A stretch of DNA of 64,000 nucleotides, taken from contig NZ_FNNJ01000001.1 of NCBI RefSeq assembly GCF_900106565.1, forward strand, positions 744,001 to 808,000, given 5' to 3'. Positions 25,570-35,246 of the stretch are shown piece after piece; the first letter of the stretch is position 1, and each line of letters opens with the position of its first letter. This DNA is from Lutibacter oricola. GTDB taxonomy: Bacteria > Bacteroidota > Bacteroidia > Flavobacteriales > Flavobacteriaceae. The notes under the pieces were generated by a model. The model saw only the letters and a list, made by a program, of their open reading frames with translations. It was not told where the DNA came from and ran no database searches. A program made the translations under genes and the position numbers.

Positions 25570-26871
25570 TTATTTCTTTCTGAAGTAAATAATTATTGGC
25601 ACACCTTTAAAATCGTATAATTCACGTAATTTGTTTTCAACAAAACGTTTGTATGGATCTCTAATGTATTGTGGTAAATTACAGAAAAACACAAACTGAG
25701 GTGTTGGTGTTGGTAATTGCATACAATATTTAATTTTTACAAATTTACCTTTATAAGCTGGTGGCGGGTTTTGTTTCATGAAATCTAACAACGCTTCGTT
25801 TAATTTACTTGTAGGAATACGTTTTTTACGATTTTCAAAAACTTCAACAGCAGATTCTATGGCTTTAAAAACACGTTGTTTTGTTAATGCACTAATAAAT
25901 ACTATTGGTACATCGGTAAAAGGGGCAATTTCTCGTCTAATATAAGCATCAAAATCACGCATTGTATTGGTTTCTTTTTCAATTAAATCCCATTTGTTAA
26001 CTAATACAATAATTCCTTTTTTGTTTTTTTCAGCCAACCAAAATATATTTTCGTCTTGACCTTCAAAACCTCTAGATGCATCTAAAACAAGAATTGCAAC
26101 ATCACAATGTTCAATTGCTCTTACAGCTCTCATTACAGAGTAAAATTCTAAATCTTCTTTTACTTTAGATTTTTTTCTAATTCCGGCAGTGTCAACTAAG
26201 TTAAATTCAAACCCAAAACGGTTGTATTTAGTATCTATAGAATCTCTTGTTGTACCTGCAATATTGGTAACAATATTTCTGTCTTCACCAATTAAAGCAT
26301 TGATAAATGAAGATTTTCCTGCATTTGGCCGACCAACTACAGCAAAACGAGGTAATTCGCTTTCTTCTTCAAATTCGTTTTCTAATTTTAATGCTAAAGC
26401 ATCTAAAAGTTCTCCTGTTCCACCACCGTTAATAGATGATATGGTGTGATATTCTCCAAGTCCTAAATTATAAAACTCAACAGCATCGTTTTCGCGCATT
26501 GCATTATCTACTTTGTTAACAGCCATAAAAACAGGCTTTTTAACTTTACGTAAAATATTTGCAACTTCAGTATCCATTGGCGTAATACCTTCTTCAACAT
26601 CTACAACAAAAACAATAATATCAGCTTCATCTATAGCTAATTCTACTTGTTTTCTAATTTCACCTTCAAAAATATCGTCCGATCCAATAGCGTAACCACC
26701 AGTATCAATTACCGAAAATTCTTTTCCATTCCAATCACTTTTACCATAATGTCTATCACGCGTAACACCACTAACTGAATCTACAATTGCTTGGCGCTGC
26801 TTGATTAAACGATTAAATAATGTTGATTTTCCAACATTTGGTCTTCCTACTATGGCTACAATATTACTCAT
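25570..26871 (-). CDS. der: Ribosome-biogenesis GTPase Der (EngA)
   Basis: 433 residues from the ATG at 26871. Two tandem GTPase domains have P-loops GRPNVGKS and GRPNAGKS, switch motifs DTGGYA and DTAGIR, and base-recognition motifs NKVD and NKWD. A C-terminal KH-like domain contains [18 protein letters not shown]. It is needed for 50S subunit maturation. An open frame runs ten codons further upstream, but [11 protein letters not shown] is the normal family N-terminus. A TAnnTTTG box on the minus strand (26891-26898) would fall between the two candidate starts and the region upstream, supporting the shorter form. Confidence 0.96.
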   Translation of the reverse strand: MSNIVAIVGRPNVGKSTLFNRLIKQRQAIVDSVSGVTRDRHYGKSDWNGKEFSVIDTGGYAIGSDDIFEGEIRKQVELAIDEADIIVFVVDVEEGITPMDTEVANILRKVKKPVFMAVNKVDNAMRENDAVEFYNLGLGEYHTISSINGGGTGELLDALALKLENEFEEESELPRFAVVGRPNAGKSSFINALIGEDRNIVTNIAGTTRDSIDTKYNRFGFEFNLVDTAGIRKKSKVKEDLEFYSVMRAVRAIEHCDVAILVLDASRGFEGQDENIFWLAEKNKKGIIVLVNKWDLIEKETNTMRDFDAYIRREIAPFTDVPIVFISALTKQRVFKAIESAVEVFENRKKRIPTSKLNEALLDFMKQNPPPAYKGKFVKIKYCMQLPTPTPQFVFFCNLPQYIRDPYKRFVENKLRELYDFKGVPIIIYFRKK

Positions 26872-26890
26872 TGATGCTTTTAATTTTTTG

Positions 26891-26898
26891 CAAAAATA
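26891..26898 (-). promoter_or_regulatory. Putative -7 box of der
   Basis: The minus strand reads TATTTTTG, a match to TAnnTTTG, 19 bp upstream of the chosen start at 26871. The longer start at 26901 would place the box inside the coding region. Confidence 0.45.
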
Positions 26899-26990
26899 CA
26901 CTTTTTTATTTTGAATAAACGCTAGTTAACCTGCTGAAAATAGGATATTCACATAATTTAGGTATATTACAACACCTAAAAATAACTTTT

Positions 26991-27500
26991 ATGCAAGAAG
27001 AACGCAATAGTAATATACATTTAAGGCCTCGATTTAAAATGGAATTTGAAGAAAATAAGGAGCAGCTTATTAATAAATTTCATGATAATTTAAATGATGG
27101 TGAATGTAAATATTGTAGTAAAATTGTAGATGGACACATTATAATTGATGTTCCTAAAGAAAATAGTCATTTTTGGTCGCCACAACTAAATATTCAAGTA
27201 GAAAAAGCAGAAGGTGAAAAAACAATTGTAAAAGGGTTATTTGGGCCAAAACCTACTGTTTGGACATTTTTTATGTTTATTCACTTTGCAGCAGCAGTTG
27301 CATTTATTGGTTTTTCTATAATGTGGTATGTAAAATATACTATAAAGCAGGATACTACTTTAGCTATGGTAATGACAATTAGTTTACCTGTTTTTTGGTT
27401 TATTCTTTATTTTTTAGGAAGAATGGGTAAAAGAACCGGCCATAAGCAAATGGACGAACTGCATAGTTTTATGATGAAAACATTGGATAAAAAGCTTTAG
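26991..27500 (+). CDS. Conserved two-helix membrane protein of unknown function
   Basis: 169 residues. The N-terminal half is soluble (about 1-85), with strands VDGHIIIDVP and SPQLNIQVEK. It is followed by FGPKPTVWTFFMF and two membrane helices (about 87-112 and 120-141), then a basic cytosolic tail (GRMGKRTGHKQMDEL). I do not recognise a named family. It lies between the GTPase genes der and era on the opposite strand, ends 1 bp before the era stop, and has no visible operon partner. Confidence 0.7.
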   Translation: MQEERNSNIHLRPRFKMEFEENKEQLINKFHDNLNDGECKYCSKIVDGHIIIDVPKENSHFWSPQLNIQVEKAEGEKTIVKGLFGPKPTVWTFFMFIHFAAAVAFIGFSIMWYVKYTIKQDTTLAMVMTISLPVFWFILYFLGRMGKRTGHKQMDELHSFMMKTLDKKL

Positions 27501-28382
27501 TTAATCATTGTAACCAAAACGTTTTAATTGTCGCTTGTCATTTCTCCAATTTTTATTCACTTTAACATATAATTCAATATGAATTTTTTTATTGAAGAAT
27601 TTCTCTAAGTCTTTTCTAGCTTCAGTACCAACTCTTTTTAGGGCAGCACCTTTATGACCAATAATAATTCCTTTTTGAGTATCACGTTCAACCATAATAA
27701 CCGAACGGATTTTAATAATTTTATCTGTTTCAATAAACTCTTCGGTTTCAATTTCTACAGCGTAAGGAATTTCTTTTTTATAGTGAAGTAATATTTTTTC
27801 TCTAATAGCTTCATTAATAAAAAAGCGTTCTGGTTTATCTGTTAATTGATCTTTAGGGTAAAATGCTGGAGATTCTGGTAGTAATTCTAAAATTCTATCA
27901 AAAACATTTTGAACGTTGAAGTTTTCTAATGCTGAAATTACATGAATTTCTGCATTTGGAACTTTGCTTTTCCAATAGTCTAATTTTTCTTCTACTTGGT
28001 CTTGTGTAGACTTGTCTATTTTATTAAGCAATAATAAAACAGGTATTTTAGAATTAATTATTTTATTGAAAAAATTTTCATCTTTTAAATCCTTTTCTCC
28101 AATTTCAACCATATAAATTAATACATCTGCATCTTCAAAAGCCGATTTTACAAAATCCATCATAGAAGATTGTAACTCGTAAGCTGGTTTTATAATTCCA
28201 GGAGTGTCAGATAAAATTACTTGAAAATCATCACCATTTACTATACCTAAAATTCGGTGTCGTGTAGTTTGCGCTTTAGATGTAATAATAGATAAACGTT
28301 CACCAATAAACGCATTCATTAATGTAGATTTACCTACGTTAGGATTTCCAATAATATTTACAAAACCTGCTTTGTGTGCCAT
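27501..28382 (-). CDS. era: GTPase Era
   Basis: 293 residues. The GTPase domain has P-loop GNPNVGKS (12-19), the effector region TSKAQTTRHRILGI, switch II DTPG and base-recognition motif NKID. The C-terminal KH domain contains IIGHKGAALKRVGTEARKDLEKFF, which binds the 3' end of 16S rRNA during 30S assembly. It is a single-gene unit with a minus-strand TAACTTTG box at 28403-28410. Confidence 0.97.
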   Translation of the reverse strand: MAHKAGFVNIIGNPNVGKSTLMNAFIGERLSIITSKAQTTRHRILGIVNGDDFQVILSDTPGIIKPAYELQSSMMDFVKSAFEDADVLIYMVEIGEKDLKDENFFNKIINSKIPVLLLLNKIDKSTQDQVEEKLDYWKSKVPNAEIHVISALENFNVQNVFDRILELLPESPAFYPKDQLTDKPERFFINEAIREKILLHYKKEIPYAVEIETEEFIETDKIIKIRSVIMVERDTQKGIIIGHKGAALKRVGTEARKDLEKFFNKKIHIELYVKVNKNWRNDKRQLKRFGYND

Positions 28383-28402
28383 AGTATTAACTTATAAAAC
28401 GG

Positions 28403-28410
28403 CAAAGTTA
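28403..28410 (-). promoter_or_regulatory. Putative -7 box of era
   Basis: The minus strand reads TAACTTTG, a match to TAnnTTTG, 20 bp before the era start. Confidence 0.45.
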
Positions 28411-28438
28411 GGGCAATTGAACCTTTTTAACTTACATT

Positions 28439-29629
28439 TTATAAAAAAGTTAATGGTTTAAACGTTTTGTTTAGTATTGTTTTATCATCGACTTGCATCC
28501 AATTTTTAAGAATTGTAGCATAAATTCTTCTAAAATCTACCGAGTATTTTAAATCTCCATTTTCATCTAAATCACTTAGGTTTGGCATTTCATTATAAAT
28601 TCCATTTTTTTTTAGGTTCTTTCCAATAATAAATACATTGTTTGCAGTACCATGGTCAGTACCATTGGCGGCATTTTGTTTTACTCTTCGGCCAAATTCA
28701 GAAAAAGTTAAAATTAACGTATCTTTTAAGGTGTCATTTTTTTCTAAATCTTTAACAAACGCTTCTATAGATTCCGCATAAACACTCAATAATCGTTCTT
28801 GACGACCAATTTGATTAAAATGTGTATCGAAACCACCTAATGATGTATAAAGTACCTTGCAATCTACACCAGAGTTTATAAATTCTGCTGCTGTTTTTAA
28901 CTGGTTTCCTAATGGGTTGTTTGGGTATTCTTGTGTTGATTTGTATGTTTTAGATTTGTTGTAAATGTATTTTGCTGAATTTTCTGCAGCAATCATTGTT
29001 TTGTATAAATAACCTAAATTATGCTCACTTAAATGCTGATCGTTATGGTGTTCGAGCACTTTTTTAAAATAAGGGTCTTGTGCATTGTTAAACAATTGCT
29101 TGGCGTCTTGAATGGCCATTCCGTTCAATTTATTACCTTTCATAACTAACGATAAACTATCGTCTACTTCAATGGCATTATGGGGAGTTTTACCATAAGA
29201 ATCTAAATATCTACCTAACCATCCAGAATTTAAATATTGATCGGAATTACTTGCTGTATGCCAAATATCGGTAGACCTAAAATGCGAACGATTTGGGTTT
29301 GGATAACCTACGTTGTTAATAATGGATAAGTAACCTTTGTCATATAAATTTTTAATAGGAGCTAAGTTTTTATGAAGTCCTAACTCGTCATTTAGTTTTA
29401 AAATATTGTTACCTTTTTGACTAATAGTTGGTCTGTTTTTATAGTAAATGTCATTTCTATATGGTACAACAGTGTTTAAACCATCGTTACCTCCAGAAAG
29501 TTGAACAATTACCAAGCGTTTGTAACCAGCTAGATTTAAATTTAAGTTGTTAAAAGCATTTACAAAACTTGGCACGTAAAATAAGCTACTTGCAAGTGCA
29601 CTATTTTTTAAAAATTCTCTTCTTTTCAT
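28439..29629 (-). CDS. DUF1501 family exported protein
   Basis: 396 residues. The N-terminus MKRREFLKNSALASSLFYVPSF is a twin-arginine-like signal. Family motifs include LVIVQLSGGNDGLNTVVPYRND, SHFRSTDIWHTA, LGGFDTHFNQ and the late TFSEFGRRVKQNAANGTDHG. DUF1501 proteins are related to the alkaline-phosphatase/sulfatase fold and usually lie beside DUF1800 proteins, as here (10-bp gap). The substrate is unknown; an envelope or surface role is inferred from the signal. Confidence 0.9.
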   Translation of the reverse strand: MKRREFLKNSALASSLFYVPSFVNAFNNLNLNLAGYKRLVIVQLSGGNDGLNTVVPYRNDIYYKNRPTISQKGNNILKLNDELGLHKNLAPIKNLYDKGYLSIINNVGYPNPNRSHFRSTDIWHTASNSDQYLNSGWLGRYLDSYGKTPHNAIEVDDSLSLVMKGNKLNGMAIQDAKQLFNNAQDPYFKKVLEHHNDQHLSEHNLGYLYKTMIAAENSAKYIYNKSKTYKSTQEYPNNPLGNQLKTAAEFINSGVDCKVLYTSLGGFDTHFNQIGRQERLLSVYAESIEAFVKDLEKNDTLKDTLILTFSEFGRRVKQNAANGTDHGTANNVFIIGKNLKKNGIYNEMPNLSDLDENGDLKYSVDFRRIYATILKNWMQVDDKTILNKTFKPLTFL

Positions 29630-29639
29630 GTGGTAAATT

Positions 29640-31016
29640 TTAACAAAGTTGGTATTCTGGTAACGACATTAATTGCAGGCAATAATCTTTAGGTTTGTCA
29701 AAAGCAATGTTAGATAATAATACCTTAGCATCTTCACTTAATTTGCCACTTAATAGGTGCTGTTGTATTTGTAATGCATTTAAGTTTGAATAATTAGAGT
29801 TAAACTCCGTTTCATTAACCTCAATTTTTAGATAACTTTTCCGTCTTTTTCTATTTTTTAAATATTGCTCATAGGTATCTTCAAATTCAGAAATACCAGC
29901 TAAAGAAATTACTGCGTTGTTAAAAAGAATAGCAGGTAATTTTAATCTAAGCATTAACGTATTAGTGTCTATCCAACTTTGACCACCTTCCCAGCCTGCT
30001 ACATTAATTGGGTTTAGTAATTGTTGTCCTAATCTTTTTTGAAGGTAAAGCAACTGTTTTTTTGATTTAAATTTATAGGGTGCAACATTGTTAATGCCAG
30101 CAAGTAAGTCTATTGGCGATTTTATTTTTGTACCAATATTTTCTTCATTATAAAACCATTTAGACATAAAAATAAAACGCATTAGTTTTTCAATATTATA
30201 ATTGGGATAAAATACCCTAACCATTTCGTTTATATGGTTTGTGTTAATAGTGGTATTAACAAAATAGCGGTAAATTTTTTCGCATATAAATTGTGCACAT
30301 TGCTTTTGTTCTAAAATTATATCAATAATATCTTCACCATTGAAGTTTCCTTTTTTATTGAAAAACTCTTTTTCTCCAAAATCGTGGTGTCTTTCTCTTA
30401 AAATAAAATCTCCATTTAATTTATGATTCCAGCCAGTAAATGCCTTGGCAGATTCTTTTATGTCTTTTTCAGAATAGTTCCCAACACCTAGCGTAAAAAG
30501 TTCCATTAATTCGCGAGCAAAGTTTTCATTAGGGCTTTGCTTTTTATTCTGTTTGGCGTTTAAATATTTAATCATCGAAGCCGATTTAGAAACCTCTTTA
30601 ACAAAATCTCCAAAATTACCTAGTGCATTTTTTCTTAAAATATTATTGAATTGTTGAATGTGAAATATGTTTTGAGCCTTACAAACAAAATGGTTAGCCC
30701 AAAATAAGGTCATACGTTCTCTAAGTATTTCATTTGGATTAAATATTCTATCTATCCAAGCTACATTTAACTCGATAATTTTTTTTCTGTTTAGTTTTTG
30801 AAGCTCCCTTTTTTCATCTGCATTTAAATTTCGAAAATCTTTATACTTTTTTATATCGTTAAAGCTAGCAATTTTTACAGGAGTACTATTTTTTGAAGTT
30901 TCAAAAAGTTGATTTACCAGTTGTTTTTTGCTTTTTTGCTGAAGTTTAGAAAAATCTTTAGGATTTATTCCAAAACCACCTCTTGAATATAAATGTCGTA
31001 TGTGTTTGGGCTTCAT
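29640..31016 (-). CDS. DUF1800 family protein
   Basis: 458 residues. DUF1800 signatures include HLYSRGGFGINPKDF, RERMTLFWANHFV, NENFARELMELFTLGVGNYSEKDIKESAKAFTGW and VAGWEGGQSWID. No signal peptide is obvious. DUF1800 proteins are widespread in Bacteroidota, Planctomycetota and relatives, and are almost always paired with DUF1501; the biochemical role is unknown. It is the first gene of the two-gene unit. Confidence 0.9.
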   Translation of the reverse strand: MKPKHIRHLYSRGGFGINPKDFSKLQQKSKKQLVNQLFETSKNSTPVKIASFNDIKKYKDFRNLNADEKRELQKLNRKKIIELNVAWIDRIFNPNEILRERMTLFWANHFVCKAQNIFHIQQFNNILRKNALGNFGDFVKEVSKSASMIKYLNAKQNKKQSPNENFARELMELFTLGVGNYSEKDIKESAKAFTGWNHKLNGDFILRERHHDFGEKEFFNKKGNFNGEDIIDIILEQKQCAQFICEKIYRYFVNTTINTNHINEMVRVFYPNYNIEKLMRFIFMSKWFYNEENIGTKIKSPIDLLAGINNVAPYKFKSKKQLLYLQKRLGQQLLNPINVAGWEGGQSWIDTNTLMLRLKLPAILFNNAVISLAGISEFEDTYEQYLKNRKRRKSYLKIEVNETEFNSNYSNLNALQIQQHLLSGKLSEDAKVLLSNIAFDKPKDYCLQLMSLPEYQLC

Positions 31017-31087
31017 ATGTTTACTTTAGAACTTGTTTTTGTTTGACTTTAAAATTACAAAAAAGTTTAATTATAAGTTAAAAAATA

Positions 31088-31118
31088 CTTGCAGCATTAC
31101 AAAAAAGCTGTATATTTG
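31088..31118 (+). promoter_or_regulatory. Promoter of the initiator tRNA gene
   Basis: CTTG at 31088-31091 and TATATTTG at 31111-31118 are separated by 19 bp, matching the Bacteroidota consensus of a -33 TTG and a -7 TAnnTTTG. Transcription would begin just before the tRNA at 31129. Confidence 0.75.
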
Positions 31119-31128
31119 CCATCCAAAT

Positions 31129-31201
<73 letters not shown>

Positions 31202-31214
31202 CTATAAGTAGCAA

Positions 31215-31242
31215 AGCTTCACAGAAATGTGAGGCTTTTTTT
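31215..31242 (+). terminator. Terminator after tRNA-fMet
   Basis: AGCTTCACA, loop GAAA, TGTGAGGCT, then seven T. The 9-bp stem has one T.G pair. It starts 14 bp after the tRNA. Confidence 0.9.
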
Positions 31243-31522
31243 ATGCGAAAAAGAATTAAATCAGGATTTTAATAGTAGTATTTGGATATAAATATTTAAA
31301 TAAACCGAGTAATGCGCTTAGTTATTTATAGTGTAATAATGTACAGCAAAATTTAAAAGTTGATAAAGATAAAAATATAGAAGGAGTTTGTTAACGAACT
31401 AATTTTTTGTTTAATTAATTTAAATTAGCAGTATTTAGCACATATTTAAGATACTTTTAATACATAAGCCAGTATTAAAAGGGGTATCTTTGTTTTCGTT
31501 TTATAAAGTAAAAAAATAACTT
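31243..31522. other. Intergenic region before the alkaline phosphatase gene
   Basis: About 280 bp of AT-rich DNA with no coding frame. TATCTTTG at 31485-31492 matches TAnnTTTG and lies 31 bp before the phosphatase ATG, making it the probable -7 box. No Pho-box-like direct repeat was recognised. Confidence 0.5.
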
Positions 31523-32938
31523 ATGAATAGAAGGAAGTTTTTTAAGAATGGTTCTCTTCTCGCAATTGGCTCATCATTATTAAATCCATTTGATTTAAGT
31601 GCTTCAACCTTAGATTTAGATATAATAGATAAAAATAAAAAAGCAAAAAACATTATTATTTTAGTAAGTGATGGTATGAGTACTGGAACTTTAAATATGA
31701 CAGATTTATACCTTTCAAGAAAAACAGGGAATGGTACAAATTGGCTTCAGTTATATAAAGATAATAAAGTAAGTAGAGCTCTAATGGATATGGCTTCTGC
31801 TAGTTCTATTGTTACAGATTCTGCTGCCGCAAGTTCTTCTTGGGGAAGCGGTTTTAGAATAAATAATGGAGGTATAAATATTGGAACCAAAGGAGAAATA
31901 TACACTCCTTTATGGCAAAAATTTAAAAAAGTAGGTAAAAAAGCAGGTTGCGTAACTACAGTGCCTATAACTCATGCAACACCTGCTGGATTTTGTGTAA
32001 ATAGCAAAAGTAGAAATGACCAAGAAGGTATTGCAGAAAAATATTTAGAACAAAGGTTTGATGTAATGATGGGTGGAGGAGATAATTATTTTTCTTCAGA
32101 ACATAGAAAAGACAAGGTAAATATGTACCACAAATTTGAGGTAGAAGGTTATCAGGTTGTAAAAAACAGAGATGAAATGTTGAAGACAACCAATAAAAAA
32201 CCAATTCTAGGTGTTTTTTATAATGAAGGATTACCTTATACTGTAGATAGAAATAACAGTAAAAATCTTACTCAAAAAGTTCCAACACTAGGCGAAATGA
32301 CTAAGAAAGCCATTGACCATATGAAAAATAGTGAAGAAGGTTTTGTGTTGCAAGTAGAAGCTGGTAAAGTAGATTGGGCAGCTCACGGAAATGATATTGC
32401 AGGATTATTATTTGATCAAACAGCTCATGACGAGGCAATTAAAGTAGCAATGGATTTTGCAGAAAAGGACAAGAACACTCTTGTTATTATTACTACAGAT
32501 CACGGAAATGCAAATCCAGGAGTAATTTATGGTAAAAAGGCAAATAAACAATTTGATAGTATTCAGCATTATAAACATTCTAATGATTGGATTTTGAATG
32601 GCTTAGGAAAAGAAACTTCAATTTCTCAAATAAAGCAAAGAATTGAATATGCAAATAATATTGTAGTAACCACAGAGCAAGCAAATACTCTTTTAGGATA
32701 TTATAATAATTTAAATACAGAAAAGGGACTATACAATCCAAAACATTTACCTTTTAATGAGTTAGCAAAAATTCAAAAACAACACAATTCTGTTGGTTGG
32801 ATTAGTATGCAACATTCAGCGGATTATGTTGAGCTAGCTATGTTTGGTCCAGGAAGTAATTTGTTAAAACCTTTTATTAAAAATACTGAATTACATTATC
32901 TAATGCTTGAAGCTGCAGAAATAGAAAATAATTTTTAA
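31523..32938 (+). CDS. Alkaline phosphatase (PhoA superfamily)
   Basis: 471 residues. A twin-arginine-like signal, MNRRKFFKNGSLLAIGSSLL, predicts export. The metal-binding Asp50 lies in ILVSDGMSTG, and the nucleophile is Ser100 in TDSAAAS. Later metal-site motifs are THATPAGFCV, VEAGKVDWAAHGND, TTDHGNANPG and QHSADYVELAMFGPG. It would release phosphate from organic esters in the periplasm or at the surface. It is monocistronic, with a TAnnTTTG box at 31485-31492. Confidence 0.93.
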   Translation: MNRRKFFKNGSLLAIGSSLLNPFDLSASTLDLDIIDKNKKAKNIIILVSDGMSTGTLNMTDLYLSRKTGNGTNWLQLYKDNKVSRALMDMASASSIVTDSAAASSSWGSGFRINNGGINIGTKGEIYTPLWQKFKKVGKKAGCVTTVPITHATPAGFCVNSKSRNDQEGIAEKYLEQRFDVMMGGGDNYFSSEHRKDKVNMYHKFEVEGYQVVKNRDEMLKTTNKKPILGVFYNEGLPYTVDRNNSKNLTQKVPTLGEMTKKAIDHMKNSEEGFVLQVEAGKVDWAAHGNDIAGLLFDQTAHDEAIKVAMDFAEKDKNTLVIITTDHGNANPGVIYGKKANKQFDSIQHYKHSNDWILNGLGKETSISQIKQRIEYANNIVVTTEQANTLLGYYNNLNTEKGLYNPKHLPFNELAKIQKQHNSVGWISMQHSADYVELAMFGPGSNLLKPFIKNTELHYLMLEAAEIENNF

Positions 32939-33133
32939 TTTTTTTGTTAACGGTAAGTGTGGTTTTTTAATAAAACACCAATAATATTTAGCGTGAGACG
33001 CCTGAATAAGTTGTGGTTTTTTTGAATTGAAAATTGTAACTTGCACGAATTTGAAAACAGCAACATTTGTTGCGTTAAAATTTTAAATACTGTTCTAATT
33101 TAGTGGCGTAAAATAATTATAAAACTTGCAGAA

Positions 33134-33148
33134 CAGAACTTCGTTCTG
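33134..33148 (+). promoter_or_regulatory. Small hairpin directly upstream of the PLP-enzyme start
   Basis: CAGAAC, loop TTC, GTTCTG: a perfect 6-bp stem ending 4 bp before the first ATG. It would cover the ribosome landing region and may modulate translation. There is no T-run, so it is not a terminator. Confidence 0.4.
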
Positions 33149-33152
33149 ATGA

Positions 33153-35246
33153 ATGATGAAAATGAAGATATCTATGACAAATAACATACCTATTGAAAAT
33201 CAATATAAAAGAACCAATTTATTTGAAAAAGAGAATGTTAATTACCTTGTTCGAGTATTAAAAAGATTTAATACTGTTCCTAAGGTAAATAATATTAATA
33301 TTATTACTTCTACAAGTAAACCCAATATATTTAAAATTGTACCTAATGAATCTATAATTATTGGAGCTTCTTTTTTAAAAAAACCTGTTTTAGCATTGGT
33401 TTATTTAAGGTACGGTATTGAATGGCAATTATGGTATAAAGCTTTAAGTGCGGAAAAGAAAGATATTGCTTTATGTGATGTAGCAGCTTTTAAAGTAACT
33501 CGAATTTTTTATGAATTATTACCAAAAGATGATAAAGAAAAGTTAGAGTCTCTAGATTATTTTTTAATTAATTTAATTAAAGAAAAAGCAACTATAGATC
33601 CAGAAACTTTATTAAGTTATAAGGAGATAAATACGTTTCATGGATTAAATAATGATAGTAAGTCTTTTAAAGAATCTTGGAAACCTATTATTGAGAATTT
33701 GGCTAAACCAACCGAGTATTTATTAATGGATGGTGGTGATTTTAGATTAAATATAGATGAAGTTGCATTGTTAAATAAATATGGATGTCGCCCTTTTCCT
33801 AGGCCAGAGGCATTCACTTTCGCATCGTCTACAGCAACAAGTGTATCTAACTTTGCTTTTGATAAAACAGATAAGGTTAGAAGTATTTTAATTAAAAATA
33901 GTTTGAAAAATGGTTTTAAAGATGCAACCATTCAATTTTCTGAACTATTAAAAAATAATCTTAAAAAAATATTTAAATTAAACGAAGAGTGTCAAATAAT
34001 ATTTTCACCTTCAGGAACCGATTCATCTCTTCAAATTGCAGCGATAACTCAAGTAATTTCCAATAAAGATATAACACATGTATTAGTTGCATCTGATGAA
34101 ACTGGTAGTGGAGTACCGGCAGCATTAAAAGGTTGTCACTTCGAAAATAATACAGCTTTAAATTATCCGGTTAATAAAGGAGATTTAATTGAAGGTTTTA
34201 GAGATATCGATTTAATTAAAGTTCCGTTTAGAGATGAAAAAGGAGAATTAAAATCGGCTAATCAATTAGACGATGAAGTTTTTAACGCTATTTCAAAAAC
34301 TAATAAACAAGGAAAGCATATTGTATTGCATGTAATGGATCAATCTAAATTAGGATACCAATCTCCTAGTGAAGAAATGATGCAGAAATTGGAATCATTA
34401 GATAATTTGTCTATGCAAGTTATTGTAGATGCAGCACAGCTTAGATTAGACGCTACAGATATACAAAATTATTTAAATAGAGGTTTTATTGTTTCCGTAA
34501 CTGGAAGTAAATATTTTACTGGGCCTCCTTATTCTGGGGCTTTAATTTTGCCTCAATGTGTTAGTAAATTAATTTCTTCTGTAAAAAAGACATTGCCAAA
34601 AGGAATTACTCAATATTTTAATAGATCAGATTGGCCTACAGCTTGGGGTTGCGCAAATAATTTATCCGAAGGTTATAATTTTGGTTCTTATATGCGCTGG
34701 AATGCAGCTATAGTTGAAATGGATAGATATTTTAAAACTCCTATTTTATATAGAAATATGGGAATTGAAATGTTCTGTAATTTTGTTGAGGACTCTATTA
34801 AAGAAGCTTCATTTTTAGAACCAATTTTTGGAGATGAAGCAAAAACTAACAGTTATAATAGTAAAGATTTTGGTATAAGAAATATTCGTACAATATTTCC
34901 TTTCTTTATTCTTAAAAACAATGAAGTATTACCCGTAGAGAAAGTAAAGAAATTGTACTTATTGTTAAATTCAGATTTATCAGATCAGTTTAAAGATTCA
35001 CCTTTAAAAACTATTAGACTTGCAGGGCAGAAATGCCATATAGGTCAGGCGGTTAATGTTAAATATGGTAACGACATTCAAAGTGCTATTTTAAGAATTA
35101 GTTTAGGAGCTAGAGTTATTTCTGAAAGTTGGGTAAACAGAGATATAAGCCTTTATTTTAGAAATATTGAAATACAAATGAATCAGATTACCGTAATTAT
35201 TAAAAAGATAGAATTAATATTAGATAATCCTGAGCTTTTAAATTAG
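33153..35246 (+). CDS. Large PLP-dependent fold-type I (aminotransferase class V-like) enzyme
   Basis: 697 residues. The C-terminal two thirds show the fold: a phosphate-binding SPSGTDSS (285-292), a PLP-contacting VDAAQ with Asp426 followed by a buried strand IVSVTGSKYF whose Lys453 is the likely Schiff-base lysine, then TGPPYSGALILP. This resembles class V aminotransferases or cysteine desulfurases. Residues 1-220 form an unusual N-terminal region without recognised domain, ending GCRPFPRPEAFTFASSTATS. There is no signal peptide. I do not know a characterised homologue, and the reaction is open (desulfurase, lyase or transaminase). A start at Met8 (33174) is also possible. The gene stands alone and overlaps the convergent serine hydrolase gene by 4 bp. 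Confidence 0.75.
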   Translation: MMKMKISMTNNIPIENQYKRTNLFEKENVNYLVRVLKRFNTVPKVNNINIITSTSKPNIFKIVPNESIIIGASFLKKPVLALVYLRYGIEWQLWYKALSAEKKDIALCDVAAFKVTRIFYELLPKDDKEKLESLDYFLINLIKEKATIDPETLLSYKEINTFHGLNNDSKSFKESWKPIIENLAKPTEYLLMDGGDFRLNIDEVALLNKYGCRPFPRPEAFTFASSTATSVSNFAFDKTDKVRSILIKNSLKNGFKDATIQFSELLKNNLKKIFKLNEECQIIFSPSGTDSSLQIAAITQVISNKDITHVLVASDETGSGVPAALKGCHFENNTALNYPVNKGDLIEGFRDIDLIKVPFRDEKGELKSANQLDDEVFNAISKTNKQGKHIVLHVMDQSKLGYQSPSEEMMQKLESLDNLSMQVIVDAAQLRLDATDIQNYLNRGFIVSVTGSKYFTGPPYSGALILPQCVSKLISSVKKTLPKGITQYFNRSDWPTAWGCANNLSEGYNFGSYMRWNAAIVEMDRYFKTPILYRNMGIEMFCNFVEDSIKEASFLEPIFGDEAKTNSYNSKDFGIRNIRTIFPFFILKNNEVLPVEKVKKLYLLLNSDLSDQFKDSPLKTIRLAGQKCHIGQAVNVKYGNDIQSAILRISLGARVISESWVNRDISLYFRNIEIQMNQITVIIKKIELILDNPELLN

